From assembly GCA_013298695.1 (NCBI GenBank), contig JAAFIS010000010.1:93136-157135 (forward strand): a DNA stretch of 64,000 bases. Reading direction: 5' to 3'. Numbering within the stretch: position 1 is the stretch's first letter; every line of letters begins with the position of its first letter. Made by a program: the position numbers and the translations under genes. The notes below the pieces were generated by a model that worked only from the letters and a program-made list of their open reading frames with translations, ran no database searches and was not told the origin of the DNA. The stretch is from Betaproteobacteria bacterium. Lineage in GTDB: Bacteria; Pseudomonadota; Gammaproteobacteria; Burkholderiales; Casimicrobiaceae. Shown here one piece after another: positions 1-7,600 of this stretch.

Positions 1-533
1 TCAACTTCAATATGAAACTGCATCGCTAGACAGTTTTTGTAGGCAAACGCCTGATTAGCGCACGCAACACTCGTCGCAAGCGGCGTCACCCCTTCGGGGA
101 GTGAGAATGTTTCGTAGTGCCATTGAAACAATCTTCGCGTAGTGCCAGCAAATTCGCCAAACCATGCGCGTGCCAAGTCGCTGTCGTTGAATGCAACGTT
201 CGTCCAACCCACCTCGGGTTCGGGATTCTCGCAGACCCGACCACCCAGTGCTGTCGCAATTAACTGTCCGCCCAAACAATGTCCCAGCACCGGCTTTGCA
301 GCATTCGCCGCCACGCGGATCAGGTCTTCGACTTGCCGTAGCGCCGGATCGGCATCGTTCACGCTGTTCGGTCCGCCCATGATGGCGATGCCCGTATACG
401 ATTGGAGCGTGGCTGGCAACGTGGCTGCGTCGCCTACCAGAATCACGTCGAAAGCAACGCTACGAACTCTCAAAAAAGTCGCAAGGAAGGCCGCATCGTC
501 ATCGATGTCGTTTTGAAGAATGAGAATTCGCAT
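1..533 (-). CDS. Class I glutamine amidotransferase (GuaA-like), partial at left edge
   Basis: The gene runs off the left edge, so only the first 177 residues are visible. They start MRILILQNDIDDD, continue with a IMGGPNSVND segment (about 51-60), and carry the nucleophile elbow GHCLGGQ with Cys86, the catalytic cysteine of class I (triad) amidotransferases. The reading frame ends at the edge in MQFHIEV, where the family's catalytic His-x-Glu sits. Such stand-alone domains release ammonia from glutamine or hydrolyse gamma-glutamyl compounds; the exact substrate cannot be read from sequence. It is transcribed divergently from an agmatinase gene 67 bp away, so a role in amine or polyamine nitrogen handling is a reasonable inference. 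It resembles GMP synthase-like amidotransferases more than PuuD. Confidence 0.85.
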   Translation of the reverse strand, partial: MRILILQNDIDDDAAFLATFLRVRSVAFDVILVGDAATLPATLQSYTGIAIMGGPNSVNDADPALRQVEDLIRVAANAAKPVLGHCLGGQLIATALGGRVCENPEPEVGWTNVAFNDSDLARAWFGEFAGTTRRLFQWHYETFSLPEGVTPLATSVACANQAFAYKNCLAMQFHIEV

Positions 534-600
534 GCGCAAATTCTATGGAATTGCGTTTGCGGCTTTTACTGGCGTGCGGTGTCGGTTACGCTTGTAGGCT

Positions 601-1563
601 ATGTCGCACAACACATTCGCTGTAAACACCAACACCGCGTTCGGCGGTTTTCTCAATTCGCCCGCGCCGTCGTCAGCTGCAACCGCCGCACCGTTTGCCA
701 TCGCTGGAGTCGCGTGGGACGGGAGTGTCACCAATCGCCCTGGTGCGCGGTTTGGGCCGTACCAAATCCGTCGCGCAAGCCACATGTTGTGTGATGCCAC
801 GCATCCTCTGTTTGACATCGCACCGCAGGCTGGTCAGCTGGTTGACTACGGTGATTTGCCGCTTCCGAATACCTCGCTCGCCTCGATGCGCGAGGCGCTG
901 ATGCCACACGCAGATTACTTGATCGGCAAGCACCACATGATTTGGTTCGGAGGCGATCATTCGATCACGTTGCCGCTACTACGCGCCTATCGCAATCACT
1001 TTGGCAAGCCACTCGCGCTGGTTCATTTCGACGCACACTGCGACACCTGGACCGATCACTTTGGCGAGCCATCGGGACATGGAACGTGGACGTACGAAGC
1101 CATCGAAGAGGGGCTCGTTGATCCGAAGCTCACGACCCAGATTGGAATTCGTTCTGCGAGCCATAAAGAAGCTCGCGAATATGTCAACGTTAAGGGCGGT
1201 CGAGTGTTCACCGCACGCGAGTTGCGTGGCCTCGAAAATGAACAATCAATGAAAGAGGTGATCGATCACGTGAAAGCCCGAGTCGGCAACGCTCCGGTGT
1301 ATTTGTCGCTTGATATCGATTGCCTCGACCCGGCGTTTGCGCCCGGTACCGGCACGCCTGAGCCCGGCGGCTTGACGACCAACCAGGTGCTTACCTTGCT
1401 TGAGTCTTGGAGCGAGTTGAACTGGGCTGGAATGGATCTGTGCGAAGTGTCCCCGCCGTACGATCATGCCGAATTAACGAGCAACGCCGCGGCGGTGTTT
1501 GCTTGGACGTACTTGAGCCATCGCTTACTTGCACACCGGCACGCGGCTAAATCAGTCGCTTAA
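601..1563 (+). CDS. speB: Agmatinase / ureohydrolase family
   Basis: This 320-residue protein has the manganese-binding signatures of the arginase/agmatinase family: GGDHS (His120), HFDAHCDT (Asp144, His146, Asp148) and SLDIDCLDPAFAPGTGTPEP (Asp238, Asp240). Together these supply the ligands of a binuclear Mn centre that hydrolyses a guanidino group to urea. Length and motif order suit agmatinase, which converts agmatine to putrescine. Other ureohydrolases (guanidinobutyrase, guanidinopropionase) share the same motifs, so substrate specificity is inferred. The following gene, 47 bp downstream on the same strand, is an amine-oxidising flavoprotein, which supports a polyamine route. Confidence 0.88.
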   Translation: MSHNTFAVNTNTAFGGFLNSPAPSSAATAAPFAIAGVAWDGSVTNRPGARFGPYQIRRASHMLCDATHPLFDIAPQAGQLVDYGDLPLPNTSLASMREALMPHADYLIGKHHMIWFGGDHSITLPLLRAYRNHFGKPLALVHFDAHCDTWTDHFGEPSGHGTWTYEAIEEGLVDPKLTTQIGIRSASHKEAREYVNVKGGRVFTARELRGLENEQSMKEVIDHVKARVGNAPVYLSLDIDCLDPAFAPGTGTPEPGGLTTNQVLTLLESWSELNWAGMDLCEVSPPYDHAELTSNAAAVFAWTYLSHRLLAHRHAAKSVA

Positions 1564-1610
1564 TTTTTGTGCAAGGTTTTCCGCTCGATGTTTGACCAAC
1601 GAACCGCTCT

Positions 1611-2912
1611 ATGAAACGTGCTACAGACGCCGCGCTTACCGCACATTCATATTACGAAGCATCGGTCGTCCGACCGCTCTCCAAGGGCGCGTTGATTGGA
1701 GACGTTGAGGCCGATGTTGCCATTGTTGGCGGCGGCTTTGCGGGTTTATCTGCCGCAATCGATTTGCAAAAGCGTGGGCTGCGAGTTGCTGTGTTGGAAG
1801 CACAGCGCATTGGTTGGGGCGCATCCGGCCGCAACGGGGGTCAAGTGATCGCGGGCCTTGCTTGCGACATGAGTCTGATCGAAAAACAGCTTGGCGCAAC
1901 CGCAGCAAAAGTGGTGTGGGACATGTCGCTCGAAGCGATTGAGCTCGTCCACGAGCGTCGTCGCGACTTCAAGATCAATTGCGATTGGCAAGCGGGGTTT
2001 ATGAGTGCGGCGATCTCAGCGCGCAAAGCACAAGCGCTTCGTGAAAACGTAGATTCAATGCACGCTAGATATGGGTATGAGCAAACCTATATTGACACAA
2101 ATGAGGTGAGGCACTGGATTGCGAGCGACCGCTTCGCGGCGCTTGCATACGATCAAAAATCAGGTCATCTGCATCCGCTGAAATACACGCTCGGGCTCGC
2201 ACGAGCCGCGACGCAACTGGGTGCGAGCCTCTTCGAAAACACACATGCCACCACTGTTACTAAATCCGCAATGGGCTACATCGTTCATTCGCGAGACGGC
2301 GCGGTGCGTTGCAAACAGGTATTGCTCGCGGGCAATGTGTATTTGGATCAACTCGCGCCGCGCCTACGCAAGCGCATCATGCCCGTTGGCACCTACATTG
2401 TTGCCAGCGAACCCCTCGAGCACAATCGCGCGCAAGCGCTAATCCCGTCACGCGCCGCAATCTGTGACACTAATTTCGTTCTTGATTACTTCCGATTGAG
2501 CGCTGATGATCGCGTGATTTTCGGTGGTCGCGTGAGCTACACCACAGCTACGCCGATGAACCTTGCGCAGTCAATGCGACAGCGCATGCTCAACGTGTTT
2601 CCGCAGTTGAACGACGTAAAAGTGACGCACGCGTGGGGCGGATTTGTTGACATAACGATGAACCGCGCGCCGGACTTTGGCCGCGTACCGGAGATTGGGA
2701 GCGACGTGTATTACTTGCAGGGATTTTCGGGGCACGGTCTCGCGCTCACCGGAATTGCGGGACGCATCGCCGCCGAAGCGATGGCGGGCACGTCAGCGCG
2801 CTTCGATGTGTTTGCAGCGCTCAAACACCGCGATTTCCCAGGAGGTCGTTTGCTTCGAACGCCTGCATTGGTCGCGGCGATGAGCTGGTACAAACTTAGA
2901 GATCTGCTCTAG
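1611..2912 (+). CDS. FAD-dependent oxidoreductase, gamma-glutamylputrescine oxidase-like
   Basis: This 433-residue protein is a DAO/GlpO-type flavoprotein. Near the N-terminus (about 36-60) is the dinucleotide-binding motif VAIVGGGFAGLSAAIDLQ, ending in the acidic residue of VLEA. The following WGASGRNGGQV segment (about 65-75) is typical of the PuuB/OrdL group, which oxidises the amine of gamma-glutamylputrescine. A C-terminal segment YYLQGFSGHGLALTG closes the FAD site. It directly follows agmatinase, which would make putrescine, so the two could act in sequence. No gamma-glutamylputrescine synthetase (PuuA) is in the window, so the precise substrate remains open. Confidence 0.8.
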   Translation: MKRATDAALTAHSYYEASVVRPLSKGALIGDVEADVAIVGGGFAGLSAAIDLQKRGLRVAVLEAQRIGWGASGRNGGQVIAGLACDMSLIEKQLGATAAKVVWDMSLEAIELVHERRRDFKINCDWQAGFMSAAISARKAQALRENVDSMHARYGYEQTYIDTNEVRHWIASDRFAALAYDQKSGHLHPLKYTLGLARAATQLGASLFENTHATTVTKSAMGYIVHSRDGAVRCKQVLLAGNVYLDQLAPRLRKRIMPVGTYIVASEPLEHNRAQALIPSRAAICDTNFVLDYFRLSADDRVIFGGRVSYTTATPMNLAQSMRQRMLNVFPQLNDVKVTHAWGGFVDITMNRAPDFGRVPEIGSDVYYLQGFSGHGLALTGIAGRIAAEAMAGTSARFDVFAALKHRDFPGGRLLRTPALVAAMSWYKLRDLL

Positions 2913-2931
2913 TCAACTCGTTGCGCGTAAA

Positions 2932-3013
2932 GCCAATTTAATTGGGCGATACTCATAAATATAAATATTATCAACTAAGCATATTTACACCCGTTACGCC
3001 TAATAAAATTGAG
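2932..3013. repeat. Paired-palindrome element, copy 1
   Basis: Palindromic core at 2932-2947 (GCCAATTTAATTGGGC) and a degenerate partner near 2998-3013, centres about 66 bp apart. The spacer is AT-rich, and its midpoint reads TTATCAAC (GTTGATAA on the other strand). It lies between the oxidase gene and the LysR gene. Confidence 0.65.
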
Positions 3014-3087
3014 ATTTAGCGTCTTTTGCTGCTGTGAAGTGTTTACCCGGTTATTCATTTCATGCATAACCGCATTACAATCGAAAC

Positions 3088-3987
3088 ATGGAACTGAAAT
3101 GGGTAGAAGACTTCCTGCAACTGGCTGAGACCGGTAGTTTTTCGAGGGCCGCAGAACTTCGCTACGTCACGCAACCGGCGTTTTCTCGTCGGATTCGCGC
3201 GCTTGAGCAATGGCTCGGCGCGGAGCTGATTGATCGAACGAGTTACCCGACGAAACTCACCAAAGCTGGCGAGCAATTTCGTGAACGCGCCGCCGAAATC
3301 GTGCGGCAATCGATGGACGCTCGCGCGATTGCTCGCGGCCTGCAAAGTGCGCCGACCGATACCATTTTGTTCGCCGCACCGCATACGTTATCGCTCACGT
3401 TTTTCCCGATGTGGATGAACGCACTGTCGAAAAAACTCGGTCGCGTGAAAGCGAAATTGAACGCGGTCAACGTGCACGACGCGGTAATGAGTTTGGTTGA
3501 GGGCAACTGCGATTTGTTGCTCTGCTACCACCATCCGAATCAGCCCGTTCAGCTTGACGCCACACGCTACGAAATGATCGTGCTTGGAACAGAAACCATC
3601 GCACCATTTTCAAAAACCGATAGCGAAGGTCGCGCACTGTTCACGTTGCCCGGCAGCGAGCAACGAAAAATTCCATACCTCTCGTACACGCCCGCCGCGT
3701 ACCTCGGCCGCATGGTTGAACTCATCCTGCAGCAAGCGCCGGTGCGCGCGCACCTCGATTGTGTGTACGAAAACGACATGTCTGAAGCGCTCAAAGTGAT
3801 GGCGCTCGAGGGCCACGGCCTTGCGTGGTTGCCCGAAAGCGCTGTTGCGCGCGAAGTGAAAGCTAAACGCGTCGCGCGATGCGGCGATGCGCATTGGACA
3901 GGCACAATGGAGGTTCGCCTCTATCGCGAACGCGGTGCGCAGCGTGAGGTGGTCGACGCGGTGTGGAAAGCGGCGCTCGCAAAGTGA
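3088..3987 (+). CDS. LysR-family transcriptional regulator, HypT (YjiE)-like
   Basis: A 299-residue LysR regulator. The N-terminal winged helix-turn-helix (about 1-65) contains SFSRAAELRYVTQPAFSRRI and ALEQWLGAELIDR. The rest is the periplasmic-binding-like effector domain. The N-terminal helix, the AAPHTLSLTFFP start of the effector domain and the GHGLAWLPESAV segment resemble Escherichia coli HypT, a hypochlorite-responsive regulator, more than classical amino-acid-sensing LysR proteins. It follows the amine oxidase on the same strand after an AT-rich 175-bp gap. A regulator of that cluster is plausible but not shown. Family assignment is firm; the HypT subfamily is tentative. Confidence 0.85.
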   Translation: MELKWVEDFLQLAETGSFSRAAELRYVTQPAFSRRIRALEQWLGAELIDRTSYPTKLTKAGEQFRERAAEIVRQSMDARAIARGLQSAPTDTILFAAPHTLSLTFFPMWMNALSKKLGRVKAKLNAVNVHDAVMSLVEGNCDLLLCYHHPNQPVQLDATRYEMIVLGTETIAPFSKTDSEGRALFTLPGSEQRKIPYLSYTPAAYLGRMVELILQQAPVRAHLDCVYENDMSEALKVMALEGHGLAWLPESAVAREVKAKRVARCGDAHWTGTMEVRLYRERGAQREVVDAVWKAALAK

Positions 3988-4002
3988 GCTCTCTCCTAAC
4001 CT

Positions 4003-4106
4003 TGCGTCATCCCGGCGAAGGCCGGGACCCATGTTTCACTCGCGTCTCCCTAAATGTGCCGCGCGACTTTGCATAGATGTGTCCCGGCCTTCGCCGGGAT
4101 GACGCA
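4003..4106. repeat. REP-like inverted repeat pair upstream of crcB
   Basis: A 26-bp sequence at 4003-4028 (begins TGCGTCATCCCGG) is repeated as its exact reverse complement at 4081-4106. Each arm also contains a small hairpin of CCGGC and GCCGG around GAAG. This resembles repetitive extragenic palindromes. The right arm reaches into the longest possible reading frame of crcB, which argues for the later start of that gene. Confidence 0.85.
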
Positions 4107-4112
4107 AAGATC

Positions 4113-4493
4113 GTGCTTTCAACGCTAACCGCCATCGCCCTCGGTGCCATCCTCGGCGCATGGTCACGCTACGGCCTCTCGCTGTTACTCAACGGTAAAT
4201 CCTGGCTTCCGTGGGGCACGTTCGCGGCGAACGCCATCGGTGGATTGCTCGTAGGTCTTGCGCTCGCGCACGTCGCCGCCAAACCTGATCTTTCGCCACT
4301 ATGGCGCATGTTTTTCATCACCGGATTCTTGGGCGCACTCACTACCTTTTCCACGTTTAGCGCGGAAGTCACGAACTTGCTCGTCGCACAAGAGTGGACG
4401 AGGGGCATCGCGCTTGCCGTGTTGCACTTAGTCACATCGCTCGCGCTCACCGCGATTGGAATTGCGGCGTATAAGAGTTTCGCTACCGTGTGA
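4113..4493 (+). CDS. crcB: Fluoride ion channel CrcB
   Basis: A small, very hydrophobic protein of about 126 residues with four predicted membrane segments. Family signatures are ALGAILGAWSRYGLS near the start, the WLPWGTFAANAIGGLLVGL segment with its conserved Asn, and FFITGFLGALTTFSTFSAE, which carries the Phe/Thr/Ser residues lining the fluoride path. CrcB (Fluc) dimers export fluoride across the inner membrane. An in-frame ATG exists at 4077, but it lies in a repeat copy and adds residues unlike the family, so GTG at 4113 is preferred. I looked for a fluoride riboswitch upstream and saw none. Confidence 0.9.
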   Translation: MLSTLTAIALGAILGAWSRYGLSLLLNGKSWLPWGTFAANAIGGLLVGLALAHVAAKPDLSPLWRMFFITGFLGALTTFSTFSAEVTNLLVAQEWTRGIALAVLHLVTSLALTAIGIAAYKSFATV

Positions 4494-4500
4494 CGTTTGC

Positions 4501-4647
4501 TGTCATCCCCGCGGAGGCGGGGACCCAGACCGAGACGGTTCGAATGCCGCCTAATTTGACGAAAGCGCATTCACCATGTTCGCCATGCGCGAAGGACCCC
4601 ATTGCAACGTTTTCTCGGACTGGGTCCCCGCCTTCGCGGGGATGACA
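4501..4647. repeat. REP-like inverted repeat pair between crcB and qor
   Basis: The 26-bp arms at 4501-4526 (begins TGTCATCCCCGCGG) and 4622-4647 are inverted copies with one mismatch, each with its own internal hairpin. The arms are related in design, but not in sequence, to the pair before crcB. The gap to qor continues with a CTGAGCCTGACGAAGGGTCG stretch near 4686 that looks like another common dispersed repeat. Confidence 0.8.
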
Positions 4648-4732
4648 ATACATAATCAAGCAACTTGATTCCGCTTGTGGTGACTCTGAGCCTGACGAAG
4701 GGTCGAACCATGAACTCTTTTAGGAAAACAGA

Positions 4733-5707
4733 ATGGCAAACATCATCCGCTTCCACCAAACCGGCACGCCGGACGCCCTCAAATACGAATCGATCGATCT
4801 CCCGTCCCCCGCCGCAGGCGAAGCGCGTGTGCGCCACAGCGCCATCGGCGTGAACTTCATAGACACCTATCACCGCACCGGGCTCTACCCGATGCCGATG
4901 CCATCGGGTATCGGCAAAGAAGGCGCGGGCATCGTTGAAGCCGTAGGCGAGGGTGTCACTGAAGTTGCGCCGGGTGATCGCGTCGTCTATTGCGACGGCC
5001 CGCTCGGCAGCTATTCGAGTGAGCGCAATATCGCCGCGAAATTCCTCGTGAAATTGCCACAGCATGTGAGCGAGCAACACATCGCAGCGGGATTCCTGCG
5101 CGCGATGACGGTTGAATATTTGTTCAACCGCACCAAGAAATTGCAGCGGGGCGACACGATTCTCTTTCACGCGGCAGCAGGCGGCGTCGGCCTCATCGCC
5201 GCCCAATGGGCGCGCGCGATTGGCGTGAATATGATCGGCACGGTCAGCAGCGATGACAAAGCCAAGCTCGCGCTCGACGCAGGCTGCGCGCACGTCATCA
5301 ATTACAAAACGGAAAACTTCGCCGAACGCGTTAAGGAAATCACCGGCGGCAAAAAAGTGCCCGTTGTGTACGACGGCGTTGGCAAAGACACGTGGCTCGG
5401 CTCGCTCGACTCGCTGCAACCACTCGGCCTGTTGGTGAGCTTCGGTAACGCTTCCGGCCCCGTCACTGGCGTTGACTTAGGCATCCTCGCGCAAAAAGGT
5501 TCGCTCTACGTCACCCGCCAAACGCTAATGGCCTACACCGCGAACCGCGCCACGATGCTCGAAATGGCGGACAACGTGTTCGCCTTGATGAAAGACGGGA
5601 AACTGGATCTTGCCGCGCGGCAGACTTATTCGCTCGCGGATGCTGCTCAGGCGCATCGGGATTTGGAAGCGCGGAAGACGGTGGGTGGGGTTATTTTGGT
5701 GGCGTGA
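4733..5707 (+). CDS. qor: NADPH:quinone oxidoreductase
   Basis: A 324-residue zinc-independent medium-chain dehydrogenase/reductase. The GroES-like N-terminal domain has the GVNFIDTYHRTGLYP segment (about 39-53) diagnostic of quinone reductases. It is followed by the nucleotide-binding motif HAAAGGVGLIAAQWA (146-160) and SDDKAKLALDAGCAHVINY. The zinc-ligand cysteines of alcohol dehydrogenases are absent. The length equals that of typical Qor. It reduces quinones with NADPH in the cytosol. It appears monocistronic, between REP-like repeats and a small secreted protein gene 17 bp downstream. Confidence 0.92.
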   Translation: MANIIRFHQTGTPDALKYESIDLPSPAAGEARVRHSAIGVNFIDTYHRTGLYPMPMPSGIGKEGAGIVEAVGEGVTEVAPGDRVVYCDGPLGSYSSERNIAAKFLVKLPQHVSEQHIAAGFLRAMTVEYLFNRTKKLQRGDTILFHAAAGGVGLIAAQWARAIGVNMIGTVSSDDKAKLALDAGCAHVINYKTENFAERVKEITGGKKVPVVYDGVGKDTWLGSLDSLQPLGLLVSFGNASGPVTGVDLGILAQKGSLYVTRQTLMAYTANRATMLEMADNVFALMKDGKLDLAARQTYSLADAAQAHRDLEARKTVGGVILVA

Positions 5708-5724
5708 ACCTTTGAGATGAACAC

Positions 5725-6177
5725 ATGAACAATTCTTTTTTGGAACACGGTCTGAGCGCGATAGTTAGTGCAACAAGTGTTTACGCTGTAGTTGCGTTGG
5801 CCGCGTTTTGCGCTAGCGGTTCAACTTATGCAGCCACGACAAGTTGGTTGTGCGAGTATGTATCTGGAACGATCCTATTTAAAGATTTAGCACCGATGCG
5901 CGTGACCCGCTCAACCAATAGCGTGGTCATCGGTACGATCGATAAACGACGTCGCGACGATTGGACTTATCGAGTGGTAGCGAGCGACCAACACCTTGGT
6001 TTTCGCGCCGTTCGCGTTGGGGCGAACTATCCAAAGCAATCGTCACTTGATATCTTGCTCGGCGGCGAGGTCTTCATGTTGCACGATTCGGGAAAAACGG
6101 TCGTTTTCGCAACCGCCGTGAACGCGGCTTCGCAAGAAACTCAGTCCACAACATATTCCTGTGTCTACACGCGATGA
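5725..6177 (+). CDS. Hypothetical secreted protein
   Basis: I do not recognise this 150-residue protein. The first 37 residues include a hydrophobic stretch (VYAVVALAAFCASG) ending in STYA, a likely signal peptide cleaved after Ala. The mature part has two cysteines (in SWLCEY and YSCVY) that could form a disulfide, and looks beta-rich. It starts 17 bp after qor on the same strand and could be cotranscribed. Periplasmic or secreted location is inferred from the leader. Confidence 0.6.
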   Translation: MNNSFLEHGLSAIVSATSVYAVVALAAFCASGSTYAATTSWLCEYVSGTILFKDLAPMRVTRSTNSVVIGTIDKRRRDDWTYRVVASDQHLGFRAVRVGANYPKQSSLDILLGGEVFMLHDSGKTVVFATAVNAASQETQSTTYSCVYTR

Positions 6178-6218
6178 CACGTTAGGCTCGTAACGCGTCA
6201 ATTCGTAGCTCGTAGCTC

Positions 6219-6289
6219 GTAGGCTGGGTTGAGGCACGAAACCCAGCATGATCGCCTCGCAACTCGCTGGGTTTTTCAACCCAGCCTAC
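6219..6289. repeat. Long hairpin repeat, copy A
   Basis: Inverted arms GTAGGCTGGGTTG (6219-6231) and CAACCCAGCCTAC (6277-6289) enclose a smaller ACCCAGC/GCTGGGT hairpin. Almost the same unit recurs at 6726-6796, and both are followed by the 3' end of the antitoxin gene, so the repeat was carried along in the local duplication. Confidence 0.85.
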
Positions 6290-6293
6290 AAAT

Positions 6294-6614
6294 TCAAGAA
6301 TTCACGGGTTGCGCGACGAGCTTCACGCCGAGCGCAGCGCATACGCGACTAATCGTGTCGAAGCGTGGTTGTGCATCGGGGCGGAGTGCTTTGTAGAGCG
6401 CTTCACGCGTAAGGCCGGACGCTTTCGCGATTTCGCCCATACCGCGCGCGCGGGCGATGTCGCCGAGCGCGGCGGCGAGCAATGCCGGATCACCTTCTTC
6501 GATCATCGACGTGAGATACGCAGCAATCGCTTCTTCGCTATCGAGATACTCCGCCGCGTCGAATTCGGGAAGGTCAGCAACTTTTAATTTCTTCGCCATC
6601 ATCATTCCTTTCAT
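6294..6614 (-). CDS. Addiction-module antidote protein (HigA-like HTH), copy 1
   Basis: A 106-residue helix-turn-helix antitoxin of the 'putative addiction module antidote' type. The N-terminal ADLPEFDAAEYLDSEEAI segment is typical, followed by IARARGMGEIAKASGLTREA (the HTH) and RPDAQPRFDTISRVCAALGV. It would bind the HigB/RelE-like toxin and repress its own operon. The usual toxin-then-antitoxin order is kept, and the start overlaps the stop of the toxin fragment as ATGA. An internal ATG (MMMAKK) may be the true start. The protein differs from copy 2 (6978-7298) at one residue only, Val versus Met four codons from the end. Confidence 0.88.
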   Translation of the reverse strand: MKGMMMAKKLKVADLPEFDAAEYLDSEEAIAAYLTSMIEEGDPALLAAALGDIARARGMGEIAKASGLTREALYKALRPDAQPRFDTISRVCAALGVKLVAQPVNS

Positions 6615-6717
6615 TCCTCAAACTGCGCGGCAAGTTTCACTGCTTTTGCAATGTCAGCCGCTTGCGTGGATTTAGATCCGCCGCCGAGCATCACGATCAA
6701 GACCTTACCGCGCTTCA
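6611..6717 (-). pseudogene. Toxin remnant (HigB/RelE-like), C-terminal fragment, copy 1
   Basis: Only the last 35 codons remain (KRGKVLIVMLGGGSKSTQAA and the tail ending QFEE). They match the end of the toxin at 7295-7591. Homology stops abruptly at 6717, where the hairpin repeat at 6726-6796 begins, so the 5' two thirds of the gene are gone. Within the fragment, differences from copy 2 are silent. No toxin could be made from it. Confidence 0.88.
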
Positions 6718-6725
6718 CGTAGCTC

Positions 6726-6796
6726 GTAGGCTGGGTTGAGGCACGAAACCCAGCATGATCGCCTTGCAACTCGCTGGGTTTGTCAACCCAGCCTAC
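6726..6796. repeat. Long hairpin repeat, copy B, plus antitoxin 3' scrap
   Basis: Second copy of the 6219-6289 hairpin with two substitutions. It is followed at about 6798-6833 by a third copy of the last ten codons of the antitoxin (VKLVAQPVNS and stop, on the minus strand). This scrap marks the breakpoint of an old tandem duplication. Confidence 0.85.
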
Positions 6797-6865
6797 AAAT
6801 TCAAGAATTCACGGGTTGCGCGACGAGCTTCACTGCCAACGCGTAAGGTGCGCAGTGCACCAACT

Positions 6866-6972
6866 CGTAGGGTGCGTTTTTAACGCACCGCCGTGATGAA
6901 ACCGCGCGAAGCGCATTTCTCCAATCCAATTTGGTTGGTATCCATTTGGGTGCGTTGAAAACGCACCCTACG
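6866..6972. repeat. Inverted repeat element between antitoxin copies
   Basis: The 24-bp arms 6866-6889 (begins CGTAGGGTGCG) and 6949-6972 are inverted copies with one mismatch. Between them lies a second near-palindrome, CCAATCCAATTTGGTTGG (6931-6948). It is unrelated to the hairpin repeats on the left and separates them from the second antitoxin gene. Confidence 0.85.
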
Positions 6973-6977
6973 TCGCA

Positions 6978-7298
6978 TTACGAATTCATGGGTTGCGCGA
7001 CGAGCTTTACGCCGAGCGCCGCGCACACGCGGCTGATGGTGTCGAACCGCGGTTGCGCATCGGGGCGGAGTGCTTTGTAGAGCGCTTCACGCGTAAGGCC
7101 GGACGCTTTCGCGATTTCACCCATGCCGCGCGCGCGGGCGATGTCGCCGAGCGCGGCGGCGAGCAATGCCGGATCACCTTCTTCGATCATCGACGTGAGA
7201 TACGCAGCAATCGCTTCTTCGCTGTCGAGATACTCTGCCGCGTCGAATTCGGGAAGGTCAGCAACTTTTAACTTCTTCGCCATCATCATTCCTTTCAT
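6978..7298 (-). CDS. Addiction-module antidote protein (HigA-like HTH), copy 2
   Basis: 106 residues, identical to copy 1 except Met in place of Val near the C-terminus. At DNA level I count 16 differing codons between the copies; 15 are silent (plus a TAA versus TGA stop). It follows its partner toxin gene with an ATGA overlap. The protein should still bind DNA at the palindrome before the toxin gene. Because the adjacent toxin reading frame is interrupted, any retained role would be as a repressor or as an antidote to a related toxin elsewhere; that is inference. Confidence 0.9.
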   Translation of the reverse strand: MKGMMMAKKLKVADLPEFDAAEYLDSEEAIAAYLTSMIEEGDPALLAAALGDIARARGMGEIAKASGLTREALYKALRPDAQPRFDTISRVCAALGVKLVAQPMNS

Positions 7299-7591
7299 TC
7301 CTCAAACTGCGCGGCAAGTTTCACTGCTTTTGCAATGTCAGCCGCTTGCGTGGATTTAGATCCGCCGCCGAGCATCACAATCAGCACTTTGCCGCGCTTC
7401 AAGTAATACATCCGCCAACCGGGTCAAAAGTGTTCACGCATCTCATACAGATGGCCTTCGATTGCCTTAACGTCGCCCAGATTTCCAAGTCCGGCCTTAC
7501 GCAAACGCGCAGCAAGACGTGCCTTGATGACACCGTCTTGAACGTCTGATAGCCAGGCATCAAACTCGGCAGTTCGTTTAAGCGTGAACAT
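7295..7591 (-). pseudogene. HigB/RelE-like toxin with in-frame TGA at codon 56
   Basis: Reading from ATG at 7591 gives MFTLKRTAEFDAWLSDVQDG and continues through GNLGDVKAIEGHLYEMREHF. A TGA stop (7424-7426) follows where the family has Gly, and the frame resumes as PGWRMYYLKRGKVLIVMLGG to the natural end, overlapping the antitoxin start. Full length would be 98 residues, normal for this toxin family. A single G-to-T change (GGA to TGA) explains the stop. Truncation after residue 55 removes the conserved core, so the toxin is very likely inactive unless TGA is read through. Confidence 0.9.
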
Positions 7592-7600
7592 TGCGCGATT

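Noticed and set aside
142..516. 124-codon plus-strand frame at the left edge
   Set aside because: The opposite strand encodes an amidotransferase with an intact catalytic Cys motif, so this is a shadow.
3988..4112. Fluoride riboswitch before crcB
   Set aside because: The leader is filled by the REP-like inverted repeat; no fluoride-riboswitch core was found.
4571..5419. 282-codon open frame on the minus strand
   Set aside because: It lies opposite qor, which has clear family motifs; the translation has no recognisable domain and an Arg/Ala/Asp-biased composition typical of antisense frames.
6219..6972. CRISPR-like repeats
   Set aside because: The repeats are few, unequal and palindromic, and are explained by a local duplication; there are no regular spacers and no cas genes.
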